This document shows positions 24,264-33,370 of a stretch of 39,881 nt of DNA, in pieces. The notes below the pieces were generated by a model, which made no database searches, had not been told where the DNA came from, and worked only from the letters and a program-made list of their open reading frames with translations. Every line of letters begins with the position of its first letter. The first letter of the stretch is position 1. Made by a program: the position numbers and the translations under genes. This stretch comes from a virus, in the IMG/VR virus record IMGVR_UViG_3300030061_002646, positions 46,381 through 86,261 of that record; one strand, 5' to 3'.

Positions 24264-25423
24264 TACAATCCCTCCGTCCACTTATTCACAGCGTCTATGT
24301 CTACTCCCCATTCGGCGAGAAGTGAATCGGCTTTTGATGTATCGTCTGACCAATTGCTGTATTTAACTAATTTTTTAAGTTCTTCTTTCCTCATAGCGTC
24401 TTTTTCATCAATAAAAGCCAGCACAGCCCTAGCCTGTGTTTTTTTCATTTGTAAATGTGGTAATAACATAGTCAGTAATTTTCTAATGTCATTTTTAGAG
24501 TAGAATTGTAATCTGTGTTGAGACCTTTGGCCGTCTTTGTATATTTTTTGGTCTAGTTGTAATATCCCACAATCGAGAGTTTTTTGCAAATGTTCGCAAT
24601 GTGCTCTCCCTCTAGTGCCCGTAGCAATGAAACCACACCTTGGCTCACCTCTACCTGTAATGCTAATGTAACCATCGGCATCTAAAAAACCACTAGCATA
24701 CGCATAGGGGTCTTTTAAAATTAAACCGTTTGAATCCATTTTTACAAAAGTAGACCTTGTGGCACCATCGATAATATCTACTTCTTCTCCATACATACTA
24801 ATCAGTTTTGAAAGTTTCATAGGAGTCATACTTTTGTGTAAAATTTTCTTCTCATAGAGATTTTCAAACAAACTTCTCCCACTCATGGGTCCTTTGGATT
24901 CTAATACTTCTGCACTTTTCACTAATGCTATAGTTTCTTTTTCTGTTAGTCTATCCATTTGATGTAAAGTATTCTTCCAAATTAATTTTGCACTTTTTCT
25001 TTCATCCATGGCTTTCACCCAAGCATCTTTTTCTTCTTGTTGCCAAACGGCCTCGTGTTCACCTAGTGTTTTGATTATATGATTTGCTTTTTCCCATTGA
25101 TTACAAGCACGAATTAAATTAACTTGTCTAGTATCACCAAACTTTCTAAGTGCTTTAAGGTCTCTACTGCTTGGTCCAAAAGAACGTATAGTATTAGAAA
25201 AATTTTCTTTTTTTATCCATTCATGCATATCTAAAGTCTTATCAAATTCTAAGGCTTTAATGGTTCTAACGTCATTAATGATATCATCAATATCGTGCTT
25301 TTGACCTTTATTTATTCTTCTAGATTTTCTTAACCTTTTTACTATATCGTTAGCGCTACAACCCAAATGAGATTCAAACCATCCTTCGCCTGTCGAAGAA
25401 AATATATCATTCATCGCCATCAT
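24263..25423 (-). CDS. LAGLIDADG-type endonuclease-like protein between terminase and portal
   Basis: 386 aa from the ATG at 25423, overlapping the micro-ORF stop (ATGA); a GTG at 25429 and ATG at 25420 are also in frame. Residues about 243-350 match a single-motif LAGLIDADG domain: 'YASGFLDADGYISITGRGE', later 'RLQFYSKNDIRKLLTMLLPH' and 'ARAVLAFID'. One motif implies a homodimer. The N-terminal 200 residues are helical and charged, with no motif I can name. The gene is flush with both terminase and portal genes (1-nt and short overlaps), unlike a free-standing homing insert. A packaging-related nuclease, as HNH enzymes are in other phages, is a possibility; homing is the other. Confidence 0.7.
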   Translation of the reverse strand: MMAMNDIFSSTGEGWFESHLGCSANDIVKRLRKSRRINKGQKHDIDDIINDVRTIKALEFDKTLDMHEWIKKENFSNTIRSFGPSSRDLKALRKFGDTRQVNLIRACNQWEKANHIIKTLGEHEAVWQQEEKDAWVKAMDERKSAKLIWKNTLHQMDRLTEKETIALVKSAEVLESKGPMSGRSLFENLYEKKILHKSMTPMKLSKLISMYGEEVDIIDGATRSTFVKMDSNGLILKDPYAYASGFLDADGYISITGRGEPRCGFIATGTRGRAHCEHLQKTLDCGILQLDQKIYKDGQRSQHRLQFYSKNDIRKLLTMLLPHLQMKKTQARAVLAFIDEKDAMRKEELKKLVKYSNWSDDTSKADSLLAEWGVDIDAVNKWTEGL

Positions 25424-25500
25424 GTCCACTTGGTTTTATCGGTGTTCTTTTTTTTCATGTATGTAGTATTATCATAGAATACATCATCTTCATCCATCAT
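25420..25500 (-). CDS. 26-aa micro-ORF between terminase and LAGLIDADG gene
   Basis: ATG ATG at 25500/25497, stop TGA at 25420-25422 overlapping the next ATG. Sequence MMDEDDVFYDNTTYMKKKN... fills the whole gap between the terminase stop and the next gene. The ribosome site is weak (GTGA a few bases upstream). It may be a real short gene or a translational linker. Low confidence. Confidence 0.3.
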   Translation of the reverse strand: MMDEDDVFYDNTTYMKKKNTDKTKWT

Positions 25501-25505
25501 ATTAC

Positions 25506-26990
25506 TCACGGCACCATCCAACCTTTGTTTTTAGTGTTACCATCAAACCACCCATCAAAGTTCTCCATTACATCATCTAGCAGAACTACCGAGCCTTTGA
25601 ATTCTTTAGTAGCCCAATTAGCCAAAGCAAGACCCATTGCTAAATCGTCATGCACACCAACTGACTCTAGACGACCGTTCTTTTGCATACCAAAACGATT
25701 TAATTGTTCTTCAAGCATATGTGTGAACTCTTGTGATTTCTTATCACCATATGGAGTTTTAATATATCCTTGTTCAAAAGCCAATAGAAGAGACATAAAA
25801 AGAGATTCTTTTTTTGTCCTTGTAGTCATAAATATTCTAATGGGCATATCTGCTGACATTTCCCGCATTTCCGCTTCTAGCATACGTTGAAAATTGTTAC
25901 CTTCAAGTTCTATTAAATCAGGATGAAATCTACTGTTCAGTAAAACCATCATTCTTTTTTGAGCCAAAGACGACATGCCTCTTTCGTGCACAACATGTAT
26001 CAACTGCTTTATCGGTTCATTTGGTAGCATCCTCATAACAACCATCGCTGTGAAGTCAGCATTCTTATCAGAAGATATAGCAGGGTCATGACCTATGAAG
26101 TGTTGCCCCCATACTCCATCGGGTTCTCCTTCTTCGTTGTAACCGGTTTCTGCTCTATCCATTAATTTTAGTTCGGGGTCTCTTGCTAACTCTAAAATAT
26201 CCATAGGGAACATACTCGCTACATCGTGTATTGGTTCACATAAGTATTCACGAGAAAATTGTATTGCTGGCATAGATAGTCTTCTTTGTGCAAGTGCTTC
26301 TAAGTTCCAACGCTCAGGCCATAAAGCGATGCCTTCTCTATCAATTGCTGGATAAGTTTCTACACGAAAAGTATCTTTCTTTTCTAAATCTGCGTATAAA
26401 TCGTTGTAACTGAAAGGAGTTCCGACCATCATTAATCTTGAAGTGTGATGAAGAACAGGTAGTAAGACACCATAGAACCAATCTGCCGTTCTAGAAAGTT
26501 CGCTACCTGAAGTACCCCAAAGAATATCATCACACACTACAACATCAGGGTGGAAACCACGAGTTGCTCCACCGACCGACTTTGCCATAATACGACTACC
26601 GTTTGTAAACTCAAAGTATGATTTAGCCCATGGTTTTCCTGTGGGTTTCAAATCTCTCAACAATTCATTTTCTTCTATATTTCCTCTAATGAATCTCATG
26701 TGTTCCAATGTCTGTTCTAGAGAGTGAGAGAAAATCATGATGTGTGTACCGGGATTAAACGCTGCTAACCATAAAGCATAACTCATAAAAAATACAGATT
26801 TACCATGGTCACGAGAAGCCTTGACACAATAATATTGAGATTCTTCTAAACCTTTTTTCCAAGACTCATGATGATGATTGTATAAAAAACCTAGAACATC
26901 TGTAAAAAAATAGTGAAAAGACTTTTTTGACATTTCTCTATCCATCTCTAGGACGAATTCTTTCATATCATCTGTTGCCATGATACTCAC
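25506..26990 (-). CDS. terL: Large terminase subunit (packaging ATPase-nuclease)
   Basis: 494 aa if the GTG at 26990 (overlapping the previous TGA) is used; an ATG at 26981 gives 491. ATPase: Walker A-like 'ASRDHGKS' (about 58-65), Walker B 'VVVCDD' (150-155), coupling 'VGTPFSYND'. Nuclease: Asp in 'FIGHDPAIS' (302), Glu in 'DLIELEGNNF' (about 363), Asp pair in 'GVHDDLAMGLALA' near 455. The length is normal. It translocates DNA into the prohead through the portal and cuts the concatemer. Next to it are a LAGLIDADG protein and the portal. Confidence 0.92.
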   Translation of the reverse strand: MSIMATDDMKEFVLEMDREMSKKSFHYFFTDVLGFLYNHHHESWKKGLEESQYYCVKASRDHGKSVFFMSYALWLAAFNPGTHIMIFSHSLEQTLEHMRFIRGNIEENELLRDLKPTGKPWAKSYFEFTNGSRIMAKSVGGATRGFHPDVVVCDDILWGTSGSELSRTADWFYGVLLPVLHHTSRLMMVGTPFSYNDLYADLEKKDTFRVETYPAIDREGIALWPERWNLEALAQRRLSMPAIQFSREYLCEPIHDVASMFPMDILELARDPELKLMDRAETGYNEEGEPDGVWGQHFIGHDPAISSDKNADFTAMVVMRMLPNEPIKQLIHVVHERGMSSLAQKRMMVLLNSRFHPDLIELEGNNFQRMLEAEMREMSADMPIRIFMTTRTKKESLFMSLLLAFEQGYIKTPYGDKKSQEFTHMLEEQLNRFGMQKNGRLESVGVHDDLAMGLALANWATKEFKGSVVLLDDVMENFDGWFDGNTKNKGWMVP

Positions 26991-27697
26991 TGCCCGTAAT
27001 TACTATTATTCATATTCTTTCTATTTTGGTCCATGAAGTTCATAGAAGTCTCAAAAGCGTCATCATTATTTTGATTAGAAACATCTAGAGATGGAGGCAT
27101 AACAGGGTTATTTAGCAACAAATTACTTTGATTAACAGCCTCTTGATTCATGTCATCCGTAGAAGGATATCCGAAAGAGCCATCAGGCTTTTGTATCATT
27201 TCTATTGGTTCACTTGGTTCACTTGTTGTGTAATTCGTCAATTCGCTATTCCCTTGAGGTAAAGCAATAGGAGTTGTGCCGGAACTATTTTGCGGCGGTG
27301 GTGGTGTAGGTAGCGGCGGTGGTGGTCCAATATATTCCCCTTTTTCGTTATAATGTGTAGGGTTATTTTTAAAATTTCTTCTCTCTCCAAATCTTGCAGC
27401 GGCTGGTTCTAATGCGCCTCTAGCAATATTGTGTGTTGCTGATGCAGAAAGCCCCGCTTGACCTAAACTAGTGAATAAATCTTCCCGACCATCACCTGCT
27501 AAAGTAGACAACGCTGACCAAGCAGCCGGAATAGCAGCAGCATATCTAGCCCTTTTGCCCCATTTTGCAGCCGCTGGACTCATTTCAGAATAATCGATTT
27601 TTTTACCTTCGCCGCCAACATTTAGTTGTACGCTAGACGCACCACCCGGTGTCATATTCATACTTGCATTTTTTTTAAGGACGTAAACACTACTCAT
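26987..27697 (-). CDS. Pro/Asn-rich virion-module protein
   Basis: 236 aa, ATG at 27697 with GGGGT upstream; 8-nt overlap with the previous gene. Residues about 45-100 are Ala-rich with two hydrophobic helices ('YAAAIPAAWSALSTLAG', 'LGQAGLSASATHNIARGA') flanking a charged turn, possibly membrane- or portal-associated. The C-terminal half is Pro/Asn/Gln/Ser-rich and disordered, including polyproline (about 125-138). Function unknown. Terminase follows. Confidence 0.5.
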   Translation of the reverse strand: MSSVYVLKKNASMNMTPGGASSVQLNVGGEGKKIDYSEMSPAAAKWGKRARYAAAIPAAWSALSTLAGDGREDLFTSLGQAGLSASATHNIARGALEPAAARFGERRNFKNNPTHYNEKGEYIGPPPPLPTPPPPQNSSGTTPIALPQGNSELTNYTTSEPSEPIEMIQKPDGSFGYPSTDDMNQEAVNQSNLLLNNPVMPPSLDVSNQNNDDAFETSMNFMDQNRKNMNNSNYGQ

Positions 27698-30020
27698 TTG
27701 GATTACCCCTGAATGTCACTTTAACTATTTTTATATCCCTTTCTTTAAAACCAAAGGCTTTGCTTAAACGCAACCAATCCCCTTTTGAATTATTTATGAG
27801 TCTGATATCTTGTGCAGTCAAGCCTAGTTTTTTAGCCATCAAAGATACATCATTCGCTGATGCGATAGAAAAAGTTCTTTCAGGTATGTGTTTCATAATT
27901 CTATCATCAACTATAGCATCTTTCATTTGTAATCTTTCCATAGTTTTGATAAGTCTGTCCTGTGCTTCTACCCCATTACCTAGTGATTTCATATAGTCTG
28001 TAATCATGCTTTGGTTGGGGTCAGAATAAGCACTTCTGAAACGGTCTATGTTGCTTTGAGTAGTTATATTAGAACCACCGGCGGCGGCAATTCTTCTCAA
28101 TTGCTCATCCGTCATATTAGCAGCGGATGTGCGTGCAGCAGTTATTTGTTCCGGCGAAAGTTGTGTGTTCTGAGTAAGTTGCACAGGTTGTGTTTCAGGT
28201 TGCACAGGTTGTGTTTCAGGTTGCACAGGGGGTCTAACCATGGTGGTCATTGCGTCTGTTGTTTCTTGTGCAATCGTAGTTGGTAAAATTGGCGAATGCC
28301 TTACATAATCAGATAAAGGGAGACCTGTAGCATCAGCACCACCAACGTGATGTGTTACCAAAGCCTTGTCCGGCAAGTCATCGGGATAACTCATTCTTGA
28401 ATTGTGACCGTGTGCGTCTGCTAAATATTCACTTATTGCTTCGATGACACTTCTCGTCAACTGCAACTCTTCATCGCTAGTATTTACTAAATTAAGTCCA
28501 TGTTGTTGTAGAAGTTCTTCGGGTATTCTAGTGCTTCTAAATTTAGAATTACCGGGTGAATCTCCCATATTTTCATCTTTACCTGCTGCAATTGCTAAAG
28601 CGTAGGCATCTGCTGCTCTATTATTCCTACCCGTTTTACTACCGATTGTATCATATTCAGTACCAATGTGTCTTCTATATTCATCTAAACCCAAACCTTC
28701 AACTATATTTTCAGGGTCTACGTCTTGTCCTGTGTGGTGTTTTACAGATGCCGCCATCAATCTACCTGCGGGTGAATTTTTATCGGTTTTACCAAATATT
28801 TTCATAAAAGCAGGATTCTTACTTAATGAAGCCAAGAGAGCCTTTCTGCTATCTTCATTTTGTAATAAAACTCCCAAAGGTGTGCCACTTGGTAATAAGG
28901 TATTCATCAAAGCAGGGTGTTGAGTAGGAGGTATAGTTTGTTTTATTCTGCGGTTGACCACTCCATCCATGTTGCCCTCACCACCCATAGCATCCATCAA
29001 CGCTCGATTGGCTAATCTTGTAGCACCCGAATCTCTATATGCTCTTTCGGCTGTACTGTGTGAACTCAAATTTCTAAAAAAATCATCATGTAACCAATGT
29101 GCTATACCATAAGATGACATTTTACCCAATTTTTGTTGAACGGGCATACCCGCTTCTTCTAACCCATCCATAAAGGCTTGACTAGCAACAGTTTTTCCCC
29201 CTCTACCGAAATGACCCGTCGGATAATTATTTCCGTTTCTATAATAGGAACCTTGTGGGTTTTTTTCCGATGGGGGTATATATCCAAAAGACATGTGGTT
29301 TCTAGTAACGTGTGGTCTAACTAAAAAATTAGTTGCTGGTGTGTCTAGTTCTTTATTCGCATTACTAATTCCAAACCTTGAACCTAAGATTTTTAACATT
29401 TCATATTGCCATGGTGCAGATACAGAATCTAGAAAAGTTCCATGTCGAGATGTATCTTTGTGATGATTAGTATAACCGGTGATAAATTCTCTTTTACCAT
29501 CTATGTTAACATAATGTTGTCTAGGTGAACTTCTTCCTGTGTCATGACCCGCCCCTTGATAATTACTTATGACAACTCTTCTATGAGCCGCATCTAAAAC
29601 ATCAGGTATATGATTATCTTCGGAATGCTTTGCATTTGTTGCATCTATGGCCTCTTGTAATAAAGATGGTACTAATTCTTTATCACCGGGATTTTTAAAA
29701 CCTGATTTTTCTAAAAAGTTCCCAAGTCCATGCATAAAAGCATCTATACCGTGAAAATGTAAACCACCTGCTTCATCTTTGTAAATAACTTCTCCATGAG
29801 GTCCTACTTCATAATCTCCTTTTATTAAATTACCAACTCCGGGTTCTCCGGTCTCATGTTCGTGCGCTTCTCCTGTGTGTGCAAAAGGAGGATAATCCCA
29901 ACCCAAAGAATTAGATTCTACGTGTTCTCTAGGAGGGTGTCTTTGTGCTCTTTGTTGTCCATCCCAAAAGATGTAATTTCCATCACTCTTCCGAATTACA
30001 TCATCGAAGTTAAAACTCAT
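27690..30020 (-). CDS. Large hydrophilic protein of virion module
   Basis: 776 aa, ATG at 30020 with GGGTG upstream and ATGA overlap. His/Asn/Gly-rich first 300 residues ('FDDVIRKSDGNYIFWDGQQ' at the start, 'AHWLHDDFFRNLSSHS'), helical middle and C-terminal part ('KAFGFKERDIKIVKVTFRG'). It holds a PETQPVQ repeat. No enzymatic motif is apparent. In this position between internal proteins and terminase it may be an ejected internal protein. Confidence 0.5.
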   Translation of the reverse strand: MSFNFDDVIRKSDGNYIFWDGQQRAQRHPPREHVESNSLGWDYPPFAHTGEAHEHETGEPGVGNLIKGDYEVGPHGEVIYKDEAGGLHFHGIDAFMHGLGNFLEKSGFKNPGDKELVPSLLQEAIDATNAKHSEDNHIPDVLDAAHRRVVISNYQGAGHDTGRSSPRQHYVNIDGKREFITGYTNHHKDTSRHGTFLDSVSAPWQYEMLKILGSRFGISNANKELDTPATNFLVRPHVTRNHMSFGYIPPSEKNPQGSYYRNGNNYPTGHFGRGGKTVASQAFMDGLEEAGMPVQQKLGKMSSYGIAHWLHDDFFRNLSSHSTAERAYRDSGATRLANRALMDAMGGEGNMDGVVNRRIKQTIPPTQHPALMNTLLPSGTPLGVLLQNEDSRKALLASLSKNPAFMKIFGKTDKNSPAGRLMAASVKHHTGQDVDPENIVEGLGLDEYRRHIGTEYDTIGSKTGRNNRAADAYALAIAAGKDENMGDSPGNSKFRSTRIPEELLQQHGLNLVNTSDEELQLTRSVIEAISEYLADAHGHNSRMSYPDDLPDKALVTHHVGGADATGLPLSDYVRHSPILPTTIAQETTDAMTTMVRPPVQPETQPVQPETQPVQLTQNTQLSPEQITAARTSAANMTDEQLRRIAAAGGSNITTQSNIDRFRSAYSDPNQSMITDYMKSLGNGVEAQDRLIKTMERLQMKDAIVDDRIMKHIPERTFSIASANDVSLMAKKLGLTAQDIRLINNSKGDWLRLSKAFGFKERDIKIVKVTFRGNPNE
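28178..28228 (-). repeat. 21-bp tandem repeat (2.4 copies)
   Basis: Two full 21-bp units (28178-28198, 28199-28219) and a 9-bp partial copy encode the Val-Gln-Pro-Glu-Thr-Gln-Pro repeats in the 776-aa protein. Confidence 0.9.
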
Positions 30021-32014
30021 GGTGTTACACCCGCACGATTTTCAGCAACTATACCAAAAGCGCGAGAATCATTAGTAGCGTCTTCAGTCGCTCCTTCGGG
30101 TCTAGATGTTTGGTTCATTGGAGTATTTTTGGTTTTTGGTTTATCTTCACCAGCATCACCTTTGCTTTTCTTGTCTTTATCTTTAATTTCTCTTCTAAGT
30201 TGGAATAGCATTCTTCTCATTTCTGCTAAATCTCCACTAATACCCTTTGTTAAACTACTGTTAATCACGCTGTCAGCGCTGGTTTGAATTTGATTTGGGT
30301 CAATTGGTGGCGGTGGTGGTAGTGCAGCAGGTGTTACTGCAACCGGTGGTTGACCCATTCCCGTTAATCCCATTCTCCCTACTGATAATCCACCGCTAGA
30401 CATTTTTGGTTTTGAAAGACGCATGGGTGCAGGTTTACCTGACATTCTAGGAGAGTGTATTTTTGGTCTTTGTATTTTTACTCCGGGTAATCTACCTCCA
30501 CCGGTTTTTCCTGCAAAATAACTACGTTGTCCGTATCTTCTTTGTGAAGAATGTGGCACTCTAACATTTCCTAATCTATTTCTTGCTTCTTGTTGTCCCA
30601 TGTATTCTTTATACTTACCGGGAAACTTAGACATTGGTTGTTTTACTGAAACACCTCTATGTTCCATCTCCACTGCTTTTGGAGCATCCATCAAACCGGT
30701 TAATTTTCCTCTAGAAACTGCTCTTCTTTGTGCTTTGGCTCTTCTACCTGTTGCTCCTTTAGGACCAAGAGTACCACCGGGTGGTGTTTTGAATTGCCCT
30801 GTCGAAGGTCGCCAATGGGCTCTCGCTTCTTTTTCTCTTCTTTTAGCCCTCTTTTTACTTGATTCGTTTTTCACTAATATCATTTTACCAAAAATCATAT
30901 TACCATTTTCATCAAAACTAATGCCTTTTTGCTGCGCCTCATTCATAATTTTTTCTTCGTCTACAGCGGGTTTCACTGCTACGGGTGGCGTTGTTGGTCG
31001 AGGTTTAGTAACTGCTACAGGCGGTATTGCTCTATTGTATCGACCATAACTCGCTGTATCATCGATGAAGTTTTCTACTTCCATCGCTTGGCCTAAATCT
31101 CCTGTAAATTCAGATAGTCTACCCATACTTCTTTTTTGCTTTGGGGTTAGAGTTCTAAACTCAGAATCTCCTGTAGATGTACTTACAGTTCCTAGGGGAG
31201 TTTTATTTCTTAAAGTTTCTACAAATTTTCTATCCGTAGGAGATTCTTTGTCATAATTTGCATCATTTCTTTTCATTCTTCTAGTTTGGTCTAAACGAAA
31301 AAAGTTTGCAAGATGTTTTCTTCTTAGTTGTTCAGGTATATTATCAAAACTACCATATCGTCTAAGTAAATTTTTAACACTGTCCATCATGCTTCTTTGT
31401 CCTGAAGTCAATGATTCTTTTACTCCAACGGTGTTTGTGAGCCTATGATTTCTATTTCCTCTTATTTTTGCTTCTTTATCTTTAACTGAATTTTGAATAT
31501 TTTGCTCTAAGTCGCGTGTTATTGGGGAAAAATTTCTGTTGGAACCTACCCCTTTGTATGCTTTTGCTTTCATCAGTTCTGACCATGCATCCATCATTGG
31601 TTCACTCATAGCAAACATTTGTCCAGCAGCAGCGCCGGGTCCTTTTGCACCTTGTGCCATACTTGTTTCAAAACCACCATTACCCGGCGGTCCTGTGAGA
31701 GCAGATAACTCTCTATCGTCATCTATTTTTTCAGAATCATCTTCTCTTTCATCTTCGTCTTCTAAATCTTCTAAATCTGAAGGTTTTATCTTAATGTGTT
31801 TAATGTGAGAAAGTTTTCTTTTTTCTTCTTCTTTCTTTTTTTGTTTCCTTTGAAACCTCTCATCACGAGAAACGCCATCTTCAGTACCATAATCATCTTC
31901 TTCATGATTATTACGATACATGTGTGAAGATTCTGAACGGGGAGCGTACATCCTCGTGTCTGACCCTGTGCCCGTCATTCCCGATTTGGAAATGTCTACC
32001 GGTTGGTCAGTCAT
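30017..32014 (-). CDS. Large basic protein, candidate DNA-binding virion protein
   Basis: 665 aa, ATG at 32014 with GGGGATAG upstream. Segments: acidic N-terminus (to 105), an AW-motif relative at 141-151 ('MDAWSELMKAK'), then a strongly basic stretch from about 380 ('KKRAKRREKEARAHWRP', 'RRAKAQRRAVSRGKL') with many Arg/Lys/Pro/Gly residues. It includes 'FDENGNMIFGKMILVKN', and the first eight residues of this also end the AW protein at 10186-11343. It could condense or contact DNA in the head. No known fold seen. Confidence 0.5.
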   Translation of the reverse strand: MTDQPVDISKSGMTGTGSDTRMYAPRSESSHMYRNNHEEDDYGTEDGVSRDERFQRKQKKKEEEKRKLSHIKHIKIKPSDLEDLEDEDEREDDSEKIDDDRELSALTGPPGNGGFETSMAQGAKGPGAAAGQMFAMSEPMMDAWSELMKAKAYKGVGSNRNFSPITRDLEQNIQNSVKDKEAKIRGNRNHRLTNTVGVKESLTSGQRSMMDSVKNLLRRYGSFDNIPEQLRRKHLANFFRLDQTRRMKRNDANYDKESPTDRKFVETLRNKTPLGTVSTSTGDSEFRTLTPKQKRSMGRLSEFTGDLGQAMEVENFIDDTASYGRYNRAIPPVAVTKPRPTTPPVAVKPAVDEEKIMNEAQQKGISFDENGNMIFGKMILVKNESSKKRAKRREKEARAHWRPSTGQFKTPPGGTLGPKGATGRRAKAQRRAVSRGKLTGLMDAPKAVEMEHRGVSVKQPMSKFPGKYKEYMGQQEARNRLGNVRVPHSSQRRYGQRSYFAGKTGGGRLPGVKIQRPKIHSPRMSGKPAPMRLSKPKMSSGGLSVGRMGLTGMGQPPVAVTPAALPPPPPIDPNQIQTSADSVINSSLTKGISGDLAEMRRMLFQLRREIKDKDKKSKGDAGEDKPKTKNTPMNQTSRPEGATEDATNDSRAFGIVAENRAGVTP

Positions 32015-32415
32015 GATTCTATCCCCGCATATGATGTTATTTCATCGTTTAGTTTATTAGAGAGTTTTTCATAGAAATCTTTTACAAAACTAGGAGATAC
32101 AAAACATTGAGACATTACTTCACATATGTAATCGAAATTAGCCAACTCTTCATCTAGTTTTTTTCTTAAATCAAAGACCACTTCGTATTCATCTGTATTG
32201 TCTAAATTTCTCATAAGTGATACTATATTTACTATACAATCTTTGTTTTCCAACCCTATGTCAAAGGTTTTTTCAGAATGATGATGAAATCTTTCTACTA
32301 CGTTTACACAGTAATCTAAAAATAAAGGTAAATCTGTGTCTTGAACATTTTTATCAGAAATGTAGTGTTTATGACCCGGATGAGTAATTTGCATTAAATC
32401 ACTTATGTTAATCAT
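32011..32415 (-). CDS. Small helical protein, unknown
   Basis: 134 aa, ATG at 32415 with GGAGG upstream, overlapping both neighbours by four bases. All-alpha appearance: 'DYCVNVVERFHHHSEKTF', 'VFDLRKKLDEELANFDYI', 'VKDFYEKLSNKLNDEI'. No motif. It is translationally coupled to the basic protein gene, which suggests a partner. Confidence 0.5.
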   Translation of the reverse strand: MINISDLMQITHPGHKHYISDKNVQDTDLPLFLDYCVNVVERFHHHSEKTFDIGLENKDCIVNIVSLMRNLDNTDEYEVVFDLRKKLDEELANFDYICEVMSQCFVSPSFVKDFYEKLSNKLNDEITSYAGIES

Positions 32416-32777
32416 AATTCTTCGGCCTCCTGAGATAATAGAGTTTCACGAATTCTTCTCCAAGTATCAGGGCTTTCCTTGGAAAGTTCCACTTTTAACA
32501 CATTTATAGTTTGATTGATTTGAGGTGTATCTTTTTTTGTGCCCCATTGTTCATCCATTTTTAATAAATCTTTAATAGATTCTCTAACTTCTTTATGTAA
32601 ACCTACTGCATCTCTTACGAAACCATCTTCGTGTATTGTCGTTTCATCTAAAAACTCATTTAATCTATTGTTTAGTTTTTCCACGTTGTTACGCAAAACA
32701 TTCATCTCAGCCCCAACCTGTATAGCAACTTCAGTTGCTGCCGAACGTTGAACCAAAGGTTGAAAATGAAATTTCAT
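32412..32777 (-). CDS. Coiled-coil protein, unknown
   Basis: 121 aa, ATG at 32777, overlapping the preceding gene stop. Residues 20-50 are a coiled coil ('MNVLRNNVEKLNNRLNEFLD') and another helix follows ('DAVGLHKEVRESIKDLLKM'). It follows a two-zinc-HTH protein and precedes another helical protein. Together they might be the small packaging subunit and its partner, but nothing in the sequence proves that. Confidence 0.5.
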   Translation of the reverse strand: MKFHFQPLVQRSAATEVAIQVGAEMNVLRNNVEKLNNRLNEFLDETTIHEDGFVRDAVGLHKEVRESIKDLLKMDEQWGTKKDTPQINQTINVLKVELSKESPDTWRRIRETLLSQEAEEL

Positions 32778-33097
32778 ATGATGAAAAACTGTGCTAATTC
32801 CCCCGCTATTTTTTCAGACTCACTACCATCAGTAAAATAACGATGTTCAAAATCACTTCTTTCTACGTGAGAACATATTACACAACTAGGATTAGCCGCC
32901 ATATGATAGTCTCCCATATGATTCCTAAAATGCCTATCTGATGTGTTGGTTCTCCAACCCATTTCTTTATCCAATTGCTTTGCTGTCATATCACCGGAGA
33001 GCATTACTTCTTCGTAAATTTCTCTATCTTCGTGTTGACAAAAAGCGCAAGAACGTTTGGTGACTTGCTCTCCCACGGGTGCAACGATATAGTGCAC
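32774..33097 (-). CDS. Duplicated zinc/HTH protein, candidate small terminase or regulator
   Basis: 107 aa, GTG at 33097 with AGGATT upstream. Two related halves: 'CAFCQHEDREIYEEVMLSG' (about 17-35) with a later 'RHFRNHMGDYH', and 'CVICSHVERSDFEHRYFTDG' (about 72-91). Each starts CxxCxH and runs into a helix, like the short zinc-anchored helix-turn-helix repeats of some viral packaging or regulatory proteins. A DNA-recognition role is reasonable. A small terminase subunit is not otherwise visible in this window; this is the best candidate, with low certainty. Confidence 0.55.
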   Translation of the reverse strand: MHYIVAPVGEQVTKRSCAFCQHEDREIYEEVMLSGDMTAKQLDKEMGWRTNTSDRHFRNHMGDYHMAANPSCVICSHVERSDFEHRYFTDGSESEKIAGELAQFFII

Positions 33098-33108
33098 GTT
33101 TCATAATC

Positions 33109-33366
33109 CTATTGGGTAATTCTTGCATAAATGCTGGTTAATAAAAGAAAAGCAATGAAGACACCAATCATATATGAGGAAGTTTCAGATGCTGTTAAAT
33201 CTCCACCTTTGAACATAAGAACACCCAATCCTAATATTATAGCACTGATAAATTGTATCATCACCATATCAATGATGACGCTTCTTTTAGGTGTCATCAC
33301 TTGCATTGTCATTTCCGCTATAGGTCTAGGTATCATACCAATTGGTGTGTTAGGTCTATTATTCAT
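33109..33366 (-). CDS. Two-helix membrane protein
   Basis: 85 aa, ATG at 33366. Two hydrophobic helices at about 32-52 ('IDMVMIQFISAIILGLGVL') and 64-82 ('SYMIGVFIAFLLLTSIYA'), short polar termini. It lies 4 nt from the Gln-rich gene. Small two-helix proteins in late regions can be holins, but there is no lysin next to it. It is one of three membrane-type genes near the small GTPase. Confidence 0.55.
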   Translation of the reverse strand: MNNRPNTPIGMIPRPIAEMTMQVMTPKRSVIIDMVMIQFISAIILGLGVLMFKGGDLTASETSSYMIGVFIAFLLLTSIYARITQ

Positions 33367-33370
33367 TTTA

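Noticed and set aside
5113-28228. CRISPR-like arrays among the tandem repeats
   Set aside because: All repeats are 12-21 bp, contiguous without spacers, and in frame with protein linkers.
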